A DNA stretch of 64,000 nucleotides from Flavobacteriaceae bacterium (GCA_947453195.1 CANGFO010000001.1:124001-188000), one strand, 5' to 3'. Counted from the first letter of the stretch, positions 9,340 through 18,972 are shown. A program made the numbers and translations. The notes: generated by a model from the sequence alone, not told the origin.

Positions 9340-11478
9340 TTATTCCTTTTCGTTGCCTGTGTATAATCCGCCATCATATTGGCCAAACTGCATCGTTTTC
9401 CAATCCCATAACACTTGATTGATTCTTACTTGCTTTTTGTATTTTGGATTATTTCTTTTTAAATTGTTTAAAGATTCTGAATCAGATGGAAATAAAAATT
9501 TACCGTTTTTAGCAAATAATTCCATACCATTTCTGTCTATAATGATTCGATCATTGTATAATGCAAAAATTTCTTGATAGGTTAAATTGTCCTTTTTTGC
9601 AAATTCGATAATTTCAGCTTCTTCAAGTCCTGTAAACGTTCCACCGTCATATTTCTTTCCAGGCATCGTGCTCCAGTCCCAAAGCACCTGATCAATTTGT
9701 ACCTCATCTCTTAATTTTGGGTGCATTTTCTTATAAATTATATAAGAATTAGTGTCTTTTGGAAATCTAAACTTGAAATTTCTAACTAATAATTTTGTAC
9801 CTTTTTTGTCAACTACAATTCTGTTATTATACTTTTTGAAGATTTCTTCATAAAAATTTTCTCCATTAATATGGTCTTCCAATTTATTTTTTTCTGCAGC
9901 TTGTCCGAGTTGTTCTAATTCAAATTTTTTATTGCTTTCTTCTACAATTTTCTTGTCAAGCTCTGTTTCATCTGGTGGATAAATTTCCTCCTTTGTTTTG
10001 ATTCGTTCATCGCCACGCCATATAAATCCTTTCAGTTTTCGTGCGTTTTCTGGCAGGTCTTTTTCAGGATAGATGTCACCATCTACCGTGTCAAAAAAAG
10101 TAATCGTATCTACTTTACTTTTATCATCCATAGTCATGTTGATGCGACTACTCACGTTTTTATTAATTCCGATTAGTTCTTTTTTGTCATTCCGCATAAA
10201 ATAAACTACTTCGGTATTTTTTACTACGTCGGCTTCGTTGAGTTTGTTGTCTTTAAATTTTCCGTAAAGATTAAGTCCTTTAATTTGGTTGAAGCCGGTT
10301 CCTATGGTATCTTTTGAAATGATAAATGTGTTCTTCAAGATTTTTAGAGAATCCAGTTTTTCTGTTTGATTGTTGCCAACCAAATGCATAATATCTCCAG
10401 TCATTTGACTGTCAAAATTCCAAAGAATTGGTTTTCCAATAAGTTTGGTTAGCGCTACCTTCTGATCGGAATGTATGGAGTCGCATTTTCCACTAAGGTC
10501 CGTTTTAAAAAACCGAACATTATTATATCCTGTGACTTTTCTTTCACCTGTTTTGCCTGTAACGATTATTTTTTTAGCATGAATAAACATGGAATCTTTT
10601 TCTATTAAATACCTAATAGAAGCGTGTTTAGTAATGTATAAGGAATCTTTGTTTTTATAAACCTCACCATAATGGCCTTTAATTATGGCTTTATTTATCG
10701 AGTCGGTGATTTTTACATTGTTAGTTCCAGAGGCAAATTCTCTCTTGCGGTCATAGTATAAACTATCCCCTTCAATTAGTCGTTCCTTATATTTTATGTA
10801 GGATTTCCTTTTAAAATTACCAATGTTTTTCTTGCTGTTGTAATATCCGTTTTCGGTATAAATAAAATTGTCTTTTCCGGTTATGGTTGAAGGACCTTTT
10901 AAGTAAGAATCGCCCTGAGAGGTATAATAATCAAGGTGGTTGGATTTAATGGTATATTCTGGATTGGTAAGCACTACTGAAGTTAAAAATTGGTATTTTT
11001 TTTCTTTAATATAATACCTTCCCGACTTACTTTTTAAAGTGTTCTTTTTATTTATGATGGTTGCATTCGAATTAAAATAAGCCTCCTGAATGTTTCTGTC
11101 TAAATAAATAGTATCCGTGGTCATTGTTGATTCTGGAGAGGTCATTAATACATTTCCAGATGCAAATGCCTTTTTTACGTTCCCGTTATATTCGGCATAT
11201 TTACTGTTTAAATATAAGGTGTCTCCTTGAACCATTTGCACCTCGCCAAAAGCCTTAATGTAGTTTTCATTTTGAAAATAATAGGCTTTATTACAGGTCA
11301 GTACCACTCCATCATGTCTTACTCTAACATTCCCTGTTAATAGCAAGGCGTCGGGCACTTCATTTTGATTAATATCCGAAAAATCAGAATTTTCCACAAT
11401 AATTTTGCTTGTTTTTTGAGCAAAACAAATTGTGAAATTTATTAAAAGAAATACAATTAAAAGTAACTTTTTCTTCAA
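9340..11478 (-). CDS. OstA/LptA-like periplasmic protein with duplicated C-terminal domain
   Basis: The 712-residue protein has an N-terminal signal peptide (MKKKLLLIVFLLINF, cleavage near FAQ) and a long beta-strand-rich region in which phrases such as LLTGNVRVRHDGVVLTC recur, the OstA/LptA beta-jellyroll type that handles lipopolysaccharide transport. Residues of about 555-637 and 638-712 are two copies of a domain of about 75 residues, each containing N-RI-D-G, a FP phrase, QVLWDW and YDGG-TG. I do not recognise that domain. Translation starts at TTG (11478); no ATG is available nearby. It lies 19 nt after rfbD and abuts wzx, so it is embedded in the polysaccharide operon. Confidence 0.75.
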   Translation of the reverse strand: MKKKLLLIVFLLINFTICFAQKTSKIIVENSDFSDINQNEVPDALLLTGNVRVRHDGVVLTCNKAYYFQNENYIKAFGEVQMVQGDTLYLNSKYAEYNGNVKKAFASGNVLMTSPESTMTTDTIYLDRNIQEAYFNSNATIINKKNTLKSKSGRYYIKEKKYQFLTSVVLTNPEYTIKSNHLDYYTSQGDSYLKGPSTITGKDNFIYTENGYYNSKKNIGNFKRKSYIKYKERLIEGDSLYYDRKREFASGTNNVKITDSINKAIIKGHYGEVYKNKDSLYITKHASIRYLIEKDSMFIHAKKIIVTGKTGERKVTGYNNVRFFKTDLSGKCDSIHSDQKVALTKLIGKPILWNFDSQMTGDIMHLVGNNQTEKLDSLKILKNTFIISKDTIGTGFNQIKGLNLYGKFKDNKLNEADVVKNTEVVYFMRNDKKELIGINKNVSSRINMTMDDKSKVDTITFFDTVDGDIYPEKDLPENARKLKGFIWRGDERIKTKEEIYPPDETELDKKIVEESNKKFELEQLGQAAEKNKLEDHINGENFYEEIFKKYNNRIVVDKKGTKLLVRNFKFRFPKDTNSYIIYKKMHPKLRDEVQIDQVLWDWSTMPGKKYDGGTFTGLEEAEIIEFAKKDNLTYQEIFALYNDRIIIDRNGMELFAKNGKFLFPSDSESLNNLKRNNPKYKKQVRINQVLWDWKTMQFGQYDGGLYTGNEKE

Positions 11479-11497
11479 GGGTTTGGAGTTAATTTTC

Positions 11498-12358
11498 TTA
11501 ATTAAATAATGTTGTTTTTTTCAAGCTTTCTTCCCAACAATCTATGATAACGCAAAAAATTGATTTTATTTTACTTTTATCTAAAACACTTTGTGAAGGT
11601 CTTTTTGCTGGTGTAGGATAACTTGAAGTGGGAATCGGTTTTAAATCGATTTTAATATTATTGATTTCAAATATTTTTTTAGCAAAATCATACCAGGAAC
11701 AGTGTCCTTCATTGGAGAAATTGTAGATTCCAAAATTGGAAGTTAAAAGTTGAGAATCGGAAGAAATTATCTTAATTAGTACTTCTGCCAAATCTACTGC
11801 ATTGGTAGGAGTTCCTATTTGATCGTTAACTACAGATAAAGTGTCTCTTTCGGAGGCCAACCGCAACATCGTTTTCATAAAATTATTTCCAAACTGCGAA
11901 TAAACCCAGGAGGTGCGAATAATTAAATGCTGCTTTAGTATTTCTATGATGGCTTTTTCTCCGTCTAGCTTTGTTTGTCCATAAACACCTGTTGGATTGG
12001 GAGTGTCAAGCTCTGTATATGGTTTTGTTTGATTTCCATCAAAAATAAAATCAGTAGAAATGTGAAGCAAAATAGCACTTTGTTCTTTGCATGTTTCAGC
12101 AAGATTTTTAGCTCCAATTACATTGGTTAAATAAGCTTTTTCTGGCTCACTTTCTGCTTTATCTACTGCAGTATAAGCGGCGGCGTTGACGCAGAAATTT
12201 GGTTTATATTTAATAAACACTTCCTTGCAATTCTCTTTATTAGTAATATCAAGCTCGGCGGAAGCACAAAAAACAAAATTTATTTCCGGGTAATTTCCAG
12301 AAATAAATTCAATGGCTTGGCCTAATTGTCCGTTAGCTCCTGTTACTAATACTACCAT
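11498..12358 (-). CDS. rfbD: dTDP-4-dehydrorhamnose reductase
   Basis: It catalyses the last step of dTDP-L-rhamnose synthesis, reducing dTDP-4-keto-L-rhamnose with NAD(P)H. The Rossmann motif GANGQLG is at residues 7-13, the active-site STDFIFDG at about 101-108, and the Tyr/Lys pair in VYGQTK at Tyr126/Lys130. The length of 286 is normal. The ORF overlaps the end of rfbC by 7 nt, so translation is probably coupled. rfbB, needed for the same pathway, is not in this window. Confidence 0.95.
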   Translation of the reverse strand: MVVLVTGANGQLGQAIEFISGNYPEINFVFCASAELDITNKENCKEVFIKYKPNFCVNAAAYTAVDKAESEPEKAYLTNVIGAKNLAETCKEQSAILLHISTDFIFDGNQTKPYTELDTPNPTGVYGQTKLDGEKAIIEILKQHLIIRTSWVYSQFGNNFMKTMLRLASERDTLSVVNDQIGTPTNAVDLAEVLIKIISSDSQLLTSNFGIYNFSNEGHCSWYDFAKKIFEINNIKIDLKPIPTSSYPTPAKRPSQSVLDKSKIKSIFCVIIDCWEESLKKTTLFN

Positions 12359-12903
12359 GCTTTTTTGGCGTTTTCTAAAGCAGGAAGATTTTGATCTTTC
12401 TCTGAAATAAGCATATCAGTAGTTGGAAATTGCCAATCAATATTAAGTGTTGCGTCTTTATAACTTATTCCGCCCTCACTTTCTTTGTTATAAAAATTAT
12501 CGCACTTATAAAAAAAAGTGGCCGTTTCGCTTAACACCAAAAATCCATGAGCAAATCCTCTCGGAATAAAAAATTGCTTTTGATTTTCTCCAGAAAGTAA
12601 TTCAGAAACATATTGACCATAAGTACTTGAATTTGGACGAATATCTACAGCAACGTCTAACACTTCGCCTTGTAAAACACGAACTAATTTTGCTTGTGCA
12701 TGTTCTCCGGTTTGATAATGAAAACCTCGCAATACGCCTTTACTAGAATAAGATTGGTTGTCCTGAACAAACACTATTTTTTTTCCTATTCCTTTTTGAA
12801 ATGTGTTTTCGTTAAAGGTTTCCATAAAATAGCCTCTAGAGTCTTGAATTACATTCGGCTCTATCACAAAGCACCCTTCTAATTTGGTAGCAATAAAATT
12901 CAT
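12352..12903 (-). CDS. rfbC: dTDP-4-dehydrorhamnose 3,5-epimerase
   Basis: This cupin-fold enzyme epimerises dTDP-4-keto-6-deoxyglucose at C3 and C5. The catalytic base is His62 in LRGFHYQ and the catalytic Tyr is at about 132 in ATFFYKCDNFYN, both in the expected places; the segment IPRGFAHGF is also diagnostic. At 183 residues it has the standard length. It lies 14 nt after rfbA and overlaps rfbD. Confidence 0.96.
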   Translation of the reverse strand: MNFIATKLEGCFVIEPNVIQDSRGYFMETFNENTFQKGIGKKIVFVQDNQSYSSKGVLRGFHYQTGEHAQAKLVRVLQGEVLDVAVDIRPNSSTYGQYVSELLSGENQKQFFIPRGFAHGFLVLSETATFFYKCDNFYNKESEGGISYKDATLNIDWQFPTTDMLISEKDQNLPALENAKKAW

Positions 12904-12917
12904 TTGGGATTGTGCTT

Positions 12918-13781
12918 TTATTCGTTTGAAATATCCATTAACTGCGTTCCATATCCGCTCTTTAATAATGGCTCTGCCAATGCTTTTAATTGTGCCTTGT
13001 CAATAAAGCCCATTCGAAAAGCAGCCTCTTCAATAGATCCAATTTTTAATCCTTGGCGCTCTTCTATTACTTGAACAAATTGAGCCGCTTGCATTAAAGA
13101 GTTGAAAGTTCCGGTATCAAACCAGGCAGTTCCTCTATCTAAAATACTTACTTTAAGTTTGCCTCTTCGCAAATATTCTTTATTTACATCGGTAATTTCA
13201 ATTTCGCCGCGATGACTCGGTTTAATATTAGAAGCTATTTCTACCACATCATTATCATAAAAATAAATTCCGGGAACAGCATAATTTGATTTTGGAACCT
13301 TTGGTTTTTCTTCAATAGAAATAACATTTCCTTGTTTGTCAAAATCTACTACGCCATAACGCTCTGGATCGTGAACATGATAGGCATAAATTATTCCGCC
13401 ATCAGGATCGTTATTGGCTTGAAGTAAATCGGCTAAACCGGTTCCATAAAAAATATTATCTCCTAAAACCAAGGCAACTTTATCGTTTCCAATAAAATTT
13501 TTACCAATAATAAAAGCTTCGGCTAACCCATTAGGGTGTTCTTGAACTTCATATTCAAATCGGCAGCCATACTTTTTACCATCACCAAGCAAAGCTTTAA
13601 ATAGAGGTAAATCATGTGGAGTAGAAATAATTAATATTTCTTTTATTCCCGCCCACATTAAAGTTGCCAATGGATAATAAATCATTGGTTTATTATAAAT
13701 TGGCATTAATTGCTTACTCACGGCTATGGTTAACGGGTGTAATCTGGTTCCAGATCCACCTGCTAAAATAATTCCTTTCAT
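12918..13781 (-). CDS. rfbA: Glucose-1-phosphate thymidylyltransferase
   Basis: It makes dTDP-glucose from glucose-1-phosphate and dTTP, opening dTDP-rhamnose synthesis. The N-terminal nucleotide-binding loop is [14 protein letters not shown] (residues 5-18), followed by [25 protein letters not shown] carries the metal-binding aspartate and [10 protein letters not shown] is the C-terminal signature. The length of 287 is typical. It begins 2 nt after the Wzz-like gene. Confidence 0.97.
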   Translation of the reverse strand: MKGIILAGGSGTRLHPLTIAVSKQLMPIYNKPMIYYPLATLMWAGIKEILIISTPHDLPLFKALLGDGKKYGCRFEYEVQEHPNGLAEAFIIGKNFIGNDKVALVLGDNIFYGTGLADLLQANNDPDGGIIYAYHVHDPERYGVVDFDKQGNVISIEEKPKVPKSNYAVPGIYFYDNDVVEIASNIKPSHRGEIEITDVNKEYLRRGKLKVSILDRGTAWFDTGTFNSLMQAAQFVQVIEERQGLKIGSIEEAAFRMGFIDKAQLKALAEPLLKSGYGTQLMDISNE

Positions 13782-13783
13782 AA

Positions 13784-14758
13784 TTATGCTTTTTGAGACT
13801 TTTTATTTAAGTTTTTTATGTAGCTAACACATAAAAATACAAATACAAATAATGCTGGAAGAATAAATTTAAGTTTATTCGCTATTCCTTCATTATTTAT
13901 TTGATTGTATACTATTGTACTATCTTTTATTATTTTATTTTGACTAATCAGGCTTAGTTTATCTTCTTCTATTTTACTAATTAATTCATTTTTTTGAGTG
14001 ATTAAACTATTTACCTCGCTATTATCGTTTTTAAACATAACACTGGCGCTTCCCTGAGCTATACTTGATGTATAACTTTGAATCAATTTATTTATTTGAG
14101 ATATTGTTGAATCATTTTTTACAATTCTATCTTTAATATTCTGAATGTTTAAGTGTAAAATACTATCAAAATAGTTGTCTTTGTTTAAGTAGGTAATTAC
14201 CGATTTGATATCTTTTTCTTCTACCTTTTCTTTCGAAATCACATTAATTTTTTGAAAATAATAATTCTTACTTGTTACCTCATCTTTTATAATATTATTA
14301 ATATCCCCTTTTTCTGCCATTAACTTTAACATTTCAAAGTTTTGAGAATTTTGAGCGTTATTGGCTACATTTAATGTTGTGTTATTTACAAAAGAATAAA
14401 CATCAATTACAGGCTCAACATCTATTCTAGAAAACTTTTTATAATTAGAAATTGGTAATTCTATTTTAGAATTTTGTATCAAATGTGTGTTTAATTGATC
14501 AACTCTTGAATACAAGTAATCATTACTTGTAAAATTTGAATTAACTACAACCTCAGCTAAGTAACTTTTAGTGAAATAATCTGCTAAACCTCCTAATAAT
14601 GCTCCGCAAAAAATTATAAGCAATAATTTGTATGCGTTTTTCTTAAAAAAAAGAAACGTATTCATTACTACGTTATTGATTGCTTTAGAAATAATGGCTC
14701 TTAAATTGTATAAATCAATTTCTTCCGGAATATTGTTTTGTTCGTTTTTATTGCTCAT
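13784..14758 (-). CDS. Wzz-like chain-length/regulatory membrane protein
   Basis: The 324-residue protein has a transmembrane helix at about 42-59, a long mostly helical periplasmic region (60-295), and a second helix at about 296-313 with a short basic tail. Two terminal membrane helices around a periplasmic coiled-coil domain are the topology of Wzz/polysaccharide co-polymerases that set chain length. I see no Walker kinase domain, so it would be a PCP without a BY-kinase. Its position ahead of rfbA and in the same operon as Wzx/Wzy supports this; direct sequence similarity is weak. Confidence 0.6.
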   Translation of the reverse strand: MSNKNEQNNIPEEIDLYNLRAIISKAINNVVMNTFLFFKKNAYKLLLIIFCGALLGGLADYFTKSYLAEVVVNSNFTSNDYLYSRVDQLNTHLIQNSKIELPISNYKKFSRIDVEPVIDVYSFVNNTTLNVANNAQNSQNFEMLKLMAEKGDINNIIKDEVTSKNYYFQKINVISKEKVEEKDIKSVITYLNKDNYFDSILHLNIQNIKDRIVKNDSTISQINKLIQSYTSSIAQGSASVMFKNDNSEVNSLITQKNELISKIEEDKLSLISQNKIIKDSTIVYNQINNEGIANKLKFILPALFVFVFLCVSYIKNLNKKSQKA

Positions 14759-14765
14759 TTTTAAA

Positions 14766-16454
14766 TTAATTTATGTTAAAAATTTGTTCTAATATTTTAA
14801 TAGTTATTAAATAAGTTGGTTTCACCCCGGTAGTTCCTAATCCACCAGAAGCCAGGGTACTACCCGTTTCTAATGGGTTATCAGAAGCATAATAGGCATA
14901 TCTAACTTTTACATCAGGGTTGATGCTTTTTCTAATTTTAGAAGCGCTTTGTATCGCCTTTTGATAATACGATCCTTCCATTTCTAGTCCGATGGCACCC
15001 CAAGTAGATTCGTGGAAGAACTTCAATAAATCCTTATTTTGAAGTGAAGTTCCTAAAACGGTAACCATTGGTCCGGCAAAAACGGGAATATCATTTCCTT
15101 CAAACATTTTGGCGGTAAGCTCATTTTCAAACGAATAATTATCGGCAGTACCTTCGTTAATGTGAGCGTTCGGAATCATAATGTCGCCTTTTCCTCCTTG
15201 AAGAATTCCTGCTTTTCCCATTATAGAAACCGATTCTACATTCACGAAATGTGTGTTTTGACCTTTTTTAAAGGGCTTCAATAATTCGTCAATAGTTTCA
15301 TAAGCTTGTTCCCCAAAAGCATAATCCATCACAATTATAACCGGGCTTTCTTCTTTTATTTGTGCTTTTGGAAAATTCGATTTGGCCCAATCAATTTTTG
15401 ATGTGTCAAAAATCTGAACATCAATGTTGGTTCCTGATTGATCTGGTAAGGAAATCATTCCGTGTTGCAACGCAAAAGCTTCCACTTTATTTCGTAATTC
15501 TTTATTTCCCGATGCACTTAAATCTTCATAAATATCGTATTCCGATTTGCCTTTGTATTTTGAACCTAAAACTGGATTTGCAAAAATTGAATTCATTACC
15601 GAGTGCATGTTGGCACTAATAATGTGAATTGGGCGCGCTAATAAATTATTTTGAATTAAAGTTTCCTTGATGTTGGTTGCCCAAATTTCACCGTGAATGT
15701 GATGTCCAAGTCGTTCGCGTAATAACGGGCTAAAAGTAATCGTTCGCTTATTGTTGTCAATTGATTCCTCAATTGCTAGTTTGCCCAACCAATAAATTAT
15801 ATGTAAAAAACGATCTGGTTTTTCTGTAGTTCCAAATAAATCATAAATAGCTAACACCTCCGAAAAGCTTCTTCCTAATACATTTGAAGTATGTGAAATC
15901 GCTTTTTCTTTTTCGGTTTGAGTAAGTTTTTTTGTTTGTAAAGCAGCTTGTTCTAATTTTAACCAATCGCGCGTCACTTCATTACTTTCGTCTAATAAAA
16001 CACGGTCTCTAATTTTATGTGATTCAATAAAAATAAAGGTTAAATGCGTTAAAATATCATAAATGTCTGATCGCCCTCGAGTGATTTCCACATTCATTTG
16101 TTCTTCATCTATTCGATAGCAATTTCTTTTTCTTTTTGGCGGAATTATTGCTTTAAAATGGGATTTCGAATAGCCTTCGTCAGAAGTTAAGTTGATGTAT
16201 CGGCATTCTTCAATTCCAACGGGAAGCCTTTCAATTACATACAACAAGCCGTTAAGTTCTACTTTTTCTTCGGCAATACTGCCGTAAATTTCTGGTCTTA
16301 ACTCTAATAATGCTTCTCGTAAAGTTTCTCCCGAAACACCCATTGGTTTATAAAAACCTCTGTTAAATAGGTGCCTCATGGTAATGTACAATCGTTCGAT
16401 AGCCGCCGACGATTCTTGCGCCCTAGAACGCGAAATGTTTTTAATTTCTATCAT
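14766..16454 (-). CDS. DUF6909-type protein with nucleoside-phosphorylase-like C-terminal half
   Basis: The 562-residue protein opens with a helical region containing SRAQESSAAIERLYITMRH, which I associate with the DUF6909 family of Bacteroidota. From about residue 370 it resembles the purine nucleoside phosphorylase/AMP nucleosidase superfamily: PVIIVMDYAFG, then MIPNAH, then GLEMEGSYYQKA near 493, where the nucleoside-binding Met-Glu motif of that superfamily sits, and YYASDNP. A nucleotide- or nucleoside-cleaving activity is therefore plausible but unproven. It is the first gene of the long minus-strand polysaccharide operon, 7 nt ahead of the Wzz-like gene, with a -7 promoter element about 20 bp upstream. 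Confidence 0.6.
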   Translation of the reverse strand: MIEIKNISRSRAQESSAAIERLYITMRHLFNRGFYKPMGVSGETLREALLELRPEIYGSIAEEKVELNGLLYVIERLPVGIEECRYINLTSDEGYSKSHFKAIIPPKRKRNCYRIDEEQMNVEITRGRSDIYDILTHLTFIFIESHKIRDRVLLDESNEVTRDWLKLEQAALQTKKLTQTEKEKAISHTSNVLGRSFSEVLAIYDLFGTTEKPDRFLHIIYWLGKLAIEESIDNNKRTITFSPLLRERLGHHIHGEIWATNIKETLIQNNLLARPIHIISANMHSVMNSIFANPVLGSKYKGKSEYDIYEDLSASGNKELRNKVEAFALQHGMISLPDQSGTNIDVQIFDTSKIDWAKSNFPKAQIKEESPVIIVMDYAFGEQAYETIDELLKPFKKGQNTHFVNVESVSIMGKAGILQGGKGDIMIPNAHINEGTADNYSFENELTAKMFEGNDIPVFAGPMVTVLGTSLQNKDLLKFFHESTWGAIGLEMEGSYYQKAIQSASKIRKSINPDVKVRYAYYASDNPLETGSTLASGGLGTTGVKPTYLITIKILEQIFNIN

Positions 16455-16475
16455 TAAATTTTGTTTACTAACCTA

Positions 16476-16483
16476 CAAATATA
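16476..16483 (-). promoter_or_regulatory. -7 promoter element for the polysaccharide operon
   Basis: On the minus strand this reads TATATTTG, an exact TAnnTTTG match, 22 bp before the ATG of the DUF6909 gene and inside the 41-bp gap after the CarbopepD_reg gene. From here to the methyltransferase every gap is under 20 bp or an overlap, so one transcript of about 12.7 kb is possible. No clear -33 TTG is seen. Confidence 0.55.
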
Positions 16484-16495
16484 GTTATTTCTATA

Positions 16496-17365
16496 TTAAT
16501 TGGTTAGAATTAGGTTTATTGCGGGTTCGTAAACCATTCGTTTTACAGGTAATTTGGCATTATCGTACTGGACTTCTTTATTCCATTTTCCTCCCGAAAA
16601 AGTGAAAAGAAAATCTCTTTCTTCTAAATTGTATAACACCAATGGCGAATAGGATTTCTTAACCAATGTAACCATGGTGTTGTAATTTGTAATAGTAGTT
16701 TCCGATTTGTTTTTCTCAATAATTAGTTTTTCAAAGCCTATAAACAGCCCTTTTTTGGGCATTCGAAGATTAAAATCAGCTAGATTAAAAATGTTTTTTA
16801 CAACGCCAACAGGAACAGTAACTACAAAATCTTTGGTAAGTAATTCTTCCCCAGGAAAGCCATTAGCATCCACGCTATAAAAATGAATTTTAACCGTGGC
16901 TCCCTCTATTTTACTATCGGTTTCAACCGTAACTTGCTTAATGAATTTGGTTTTTTGATATTTTGTAAAATACGGAAAATACTTCACATCGATCCTTGGG
17001 CCGTTATCAAAGGCCTGATAAATGGCATTCTTGCTTTTCCCGATTTCAATTATTTTAGTTTCTTTCTTTTTTAAAATAACTACATCATCCAGTTGGTAGG
17101 ATTTAGGCGATAATTTAACTACCTGTGCTTGGGATGCTTTGATAGTTTTCTTTTCAAATCCCAATGCCGAGAAAATCAAATTTTTGTTTGGATTGGTATT
17201 GATAACAAACTCTCCATTCTCTTCGGTGCTGGCACCACTATTTTCGTTTTCTACCCAAATGTTCGCATACGGAATGGGTTTCCCGGTAATGCTGTCTTTA
17301 ACAATGCCATTTATTTGGGCGGAAAGGGAACAAGAGATTAGAAGAAATAGTACTGTTTTTTTCAT
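16496..17365 (-). CDS. CarbopepD_reg (carboxypeptidase-like regulatory) domain protein, copy 1
   Basis: A 289-residue secreted protein. A signal peptide (MKKTVLFLLISCSLSAQ) is followed by a carboxypeptidase-regulatory-like beta-sandwich at about 18-90 containing GIVKDSITGKPIPYANIWVE, the domain often seen at the N-terminus of SusC-type receptors. Here no TonB barrel follows; residues 100-289 are a separate beta-rich region ending in INLILTN. It is a tandem paralogue of the gene at 17373-18239, sharing LISxSLSAQI, the domain, FSGGKW and the C-terminus. Function unknown; the periplasm or outer membrane is the likely location. Confidence 0.78.
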   Translation of the reverse strand: MKKTVLFLLISCSLSAQINGIVKDSITGKPIPYANIWVENENSGASTEENGEFVINTNPNKNLIFSALGFEKKTIKASQAQVVKLSPKSYQLDDVVILKKKETKIIEIGKSKNAIYQAFDNGPRIDVKYFPYFTKYQKTKFIKQVTVETDSKIEGATVKIHFYSVDANGFPGEELLTKDFVVTVPVGVVKNIFNLADFNLRMPKKGLFIGFEKLIIEKNKSETTITNYNTMVTLVKKSYSPLVLYNLEERDFLFTFSGGKWNKEVQYDNAKLPVKRMVYEPAINLILTN

Positions 17366-17372
17366 TATTTAA

Positions 17373-18239
17373 TTAGTTTGTAAGAACTAGATTTATTGCG
17401 GGAACCATAACTTTGTTATCCCAAGGGTTTTTATTTTTTGTTTTAAAAAAAATAAGTTTGTTTTTTTTCCATTTTCCCCCTGAAAATCGATAAGAATTTT
17501 CAATATCTGAATAATTAATTACTAAATCTGGTGCGTAATTAACTAAACTCTTTTCTGATTTTCCATCTTTATAATCGAAATAATATTTATTATAATCTAT
17601 AATCAACCATTCTAAACCTACTATCAATCCATTTTTTGGAAACATAATTTTATACTTAGAAACATCAATTTTATTTTTTCTCATTCCTTTTTTAACTGTA
17701 ACGATTAGATCTTCATATAGAATATCATCTGTAGGAATAGAATCTTTGACTTCATAAATCCTAATTTTTATTTTTGCTTCTTCTTTTCTGCTATTGGTGA
17801 AAAAAATAATGCTTTTCAAAAAAGAGGTTTCTGAATAATTCGCTTCATAACTAAATAACTTTCCGTAAATCCATGGCTTATCTCCTGATAATTGAGTGTG
17901 ATGAATTTTTTTAGAATCCCCAATTTCAATTTCTTTAGTCTGTTTGGAGGTTTGAATTACAACATCTTCCAGTTTGTAAATTTGCTTTTCTAAAACAATT
18001 TTTTCTTTGAACTTGGAAACTTCTTTTTTGTAGCCTATTGCTGAGAAAACTAAGTTTTTGTTTTCATCTTTTAAATCAATTTTAAAACTACCATCATCTT
18101 CAGAAGTAGATCCTATGTTTTCATTCTCAATCCAAATGTTTACGTAAGGGATAGGAATGTTGTTTTCATCTACAACCACCCCTTTTATTTGGGCAGAAAG
18201 CGAAAAAGAGATTAGAAGAAATAGAATTATTTTTTTCAA
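17373..18239 (-). CDS. CarbopepD_reg domain protein, copy 2 (tandem paralogue)
   Basis: A 288-residue secreted protein built like its neighbour: signal peptide (MKKIILFLLISFSLSAQ), regulatory-like domain with GVVVDENNIPIPYVNIWIE at about 19-90, then a beta-rich region ending in PAINLVLTN. The start codon is TTG (18239), whereas the paralogue uses ATG. It lies 15 nt after the barrel gene and 7 nt before the paralogue, so the three form an operon. The pair probably arose by tandem duplication. Function unknown. Confidence 0.75.
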   Translation of the reverse strand: MKKIILFLLISFSLSAQIKGVVVDENNIPIPYVNIWIENENIGSTSEDDGSFKIDLKDENKNLVFSAIGYKKEVSKFKEKIVLEKQIYKLEDVVIQTSKQTKEIEIGDSKKIHHTQLSGDKPWIYGKLFSYEANYSETSFLKSIIFFTNSRKEEAKIKIRIYEVKDSIPTDDILYEDLIVTVKKGMRKNKIDVSKYKIMFPKNGLIVGLEWLIIDYNKYYFDYKDGKSEKSLVNYAPDLVINYSDIENSYRFSGGKWKKNKLIFFKTKNKNPWDNKVMVPAINLVLTN

Positions 18240-18254
18240 TTAATTTGAGTTTAA

Positions 18255-18935
18255 TTAATTTTTAAAATTGTATTTAATACCAAAATTTGTCAAATTATTC
18301 TGGGTTAAATATTCATTTTTACCTAAAAGACCATCACTATCCCCTTTAGATGCGCCACTAAATGATTCTACATCTATAAATACAGACACCTTTTTATTAA
18401 TAAAATAATTTAATCCAAAACCACTATTAAATCCTGCATATTGTTTAGGATAATCTGGACTTAAATTTGGTGAATAATTATAATATAAGCTTTTTGTTTC
18501 AAAATTATAGGTAGGGCCAATTTTTAAACTTCCACCTAAATTTTTATAAATTCTAAACTCCCATTTAATATCAATTGGTATTGAAACTACTGCTCCATAA
18601 AAAGTGCCATAATAGGGATCTGAATCCAAATTTAAAAAACCTCCGCTACTACTCTGACCCGGTTTATAAAATGAAACTCCCGTTTCATAATATTTAATTC
18701 TGCTTGATAAACTCCAATGTCTTGAAAAATAATATTCTGCACCTATTCCTGCTTGCAAGGGAAAATAACTTTTTGAATTACTTTCCATTAACGAACTAAC
18801 ATCATTACTACCTATTTCTATTCCAAAATACCACTTTCCCTTTGGATTAATAATTGAATTAGTTTGAGAAAAAAATTTATTTTGCAATAAACAAACTAGA
18901 ATTATTATTATAATTTTTATTTTAATTCGTAACAT
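18255..18935 (-). CDS. Outer-membrane beta-barrel protein
   Basis: The 226-residue protein has an N-terminal hydrophobic export signal (residues about 5-24, ending FFSQ), then alternating amphipathic strands with many aromatic residues, for example WYFGIEIGSND, AGIGAEYYFSRHWSLSSRIKYY and FGLNYFINKKVSVFIDVE, and a final strand LTNFGIKYNF ending in an aromatic residue. This is the layout of small 8-stranded outer-membrane barrels (OmpA/OprF N-domain-like). It leads an operon with the two CarbopepD_reg proteins, which may be its partners. Confidence 0.75.
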   Translation of the reverse strand: MLRIKIKIIIIILVCLLQNKFFSQTNSIINPKGKWYFGIEIGSNDVSSLMESNSKSYFPLQAGIGAEYYFSRHWSLSSRIKYYETGVSFYKPGQSSSGGFLNLDSDPYYGTFYGAVVSIPIDIKWEFRIYKNLGGSLKIGPTYNFETKSLYYNYSPNLSPDYPKQYAGFNSGFGLNYFINKKVSVFIDVESFSGASKGDSDGLLGKNEYLTQNNLTNFGIKYNFKN

Positions 18936-18972
18936 TTTATTTATTTAAATTTTTAATACTAATTTATATTAA

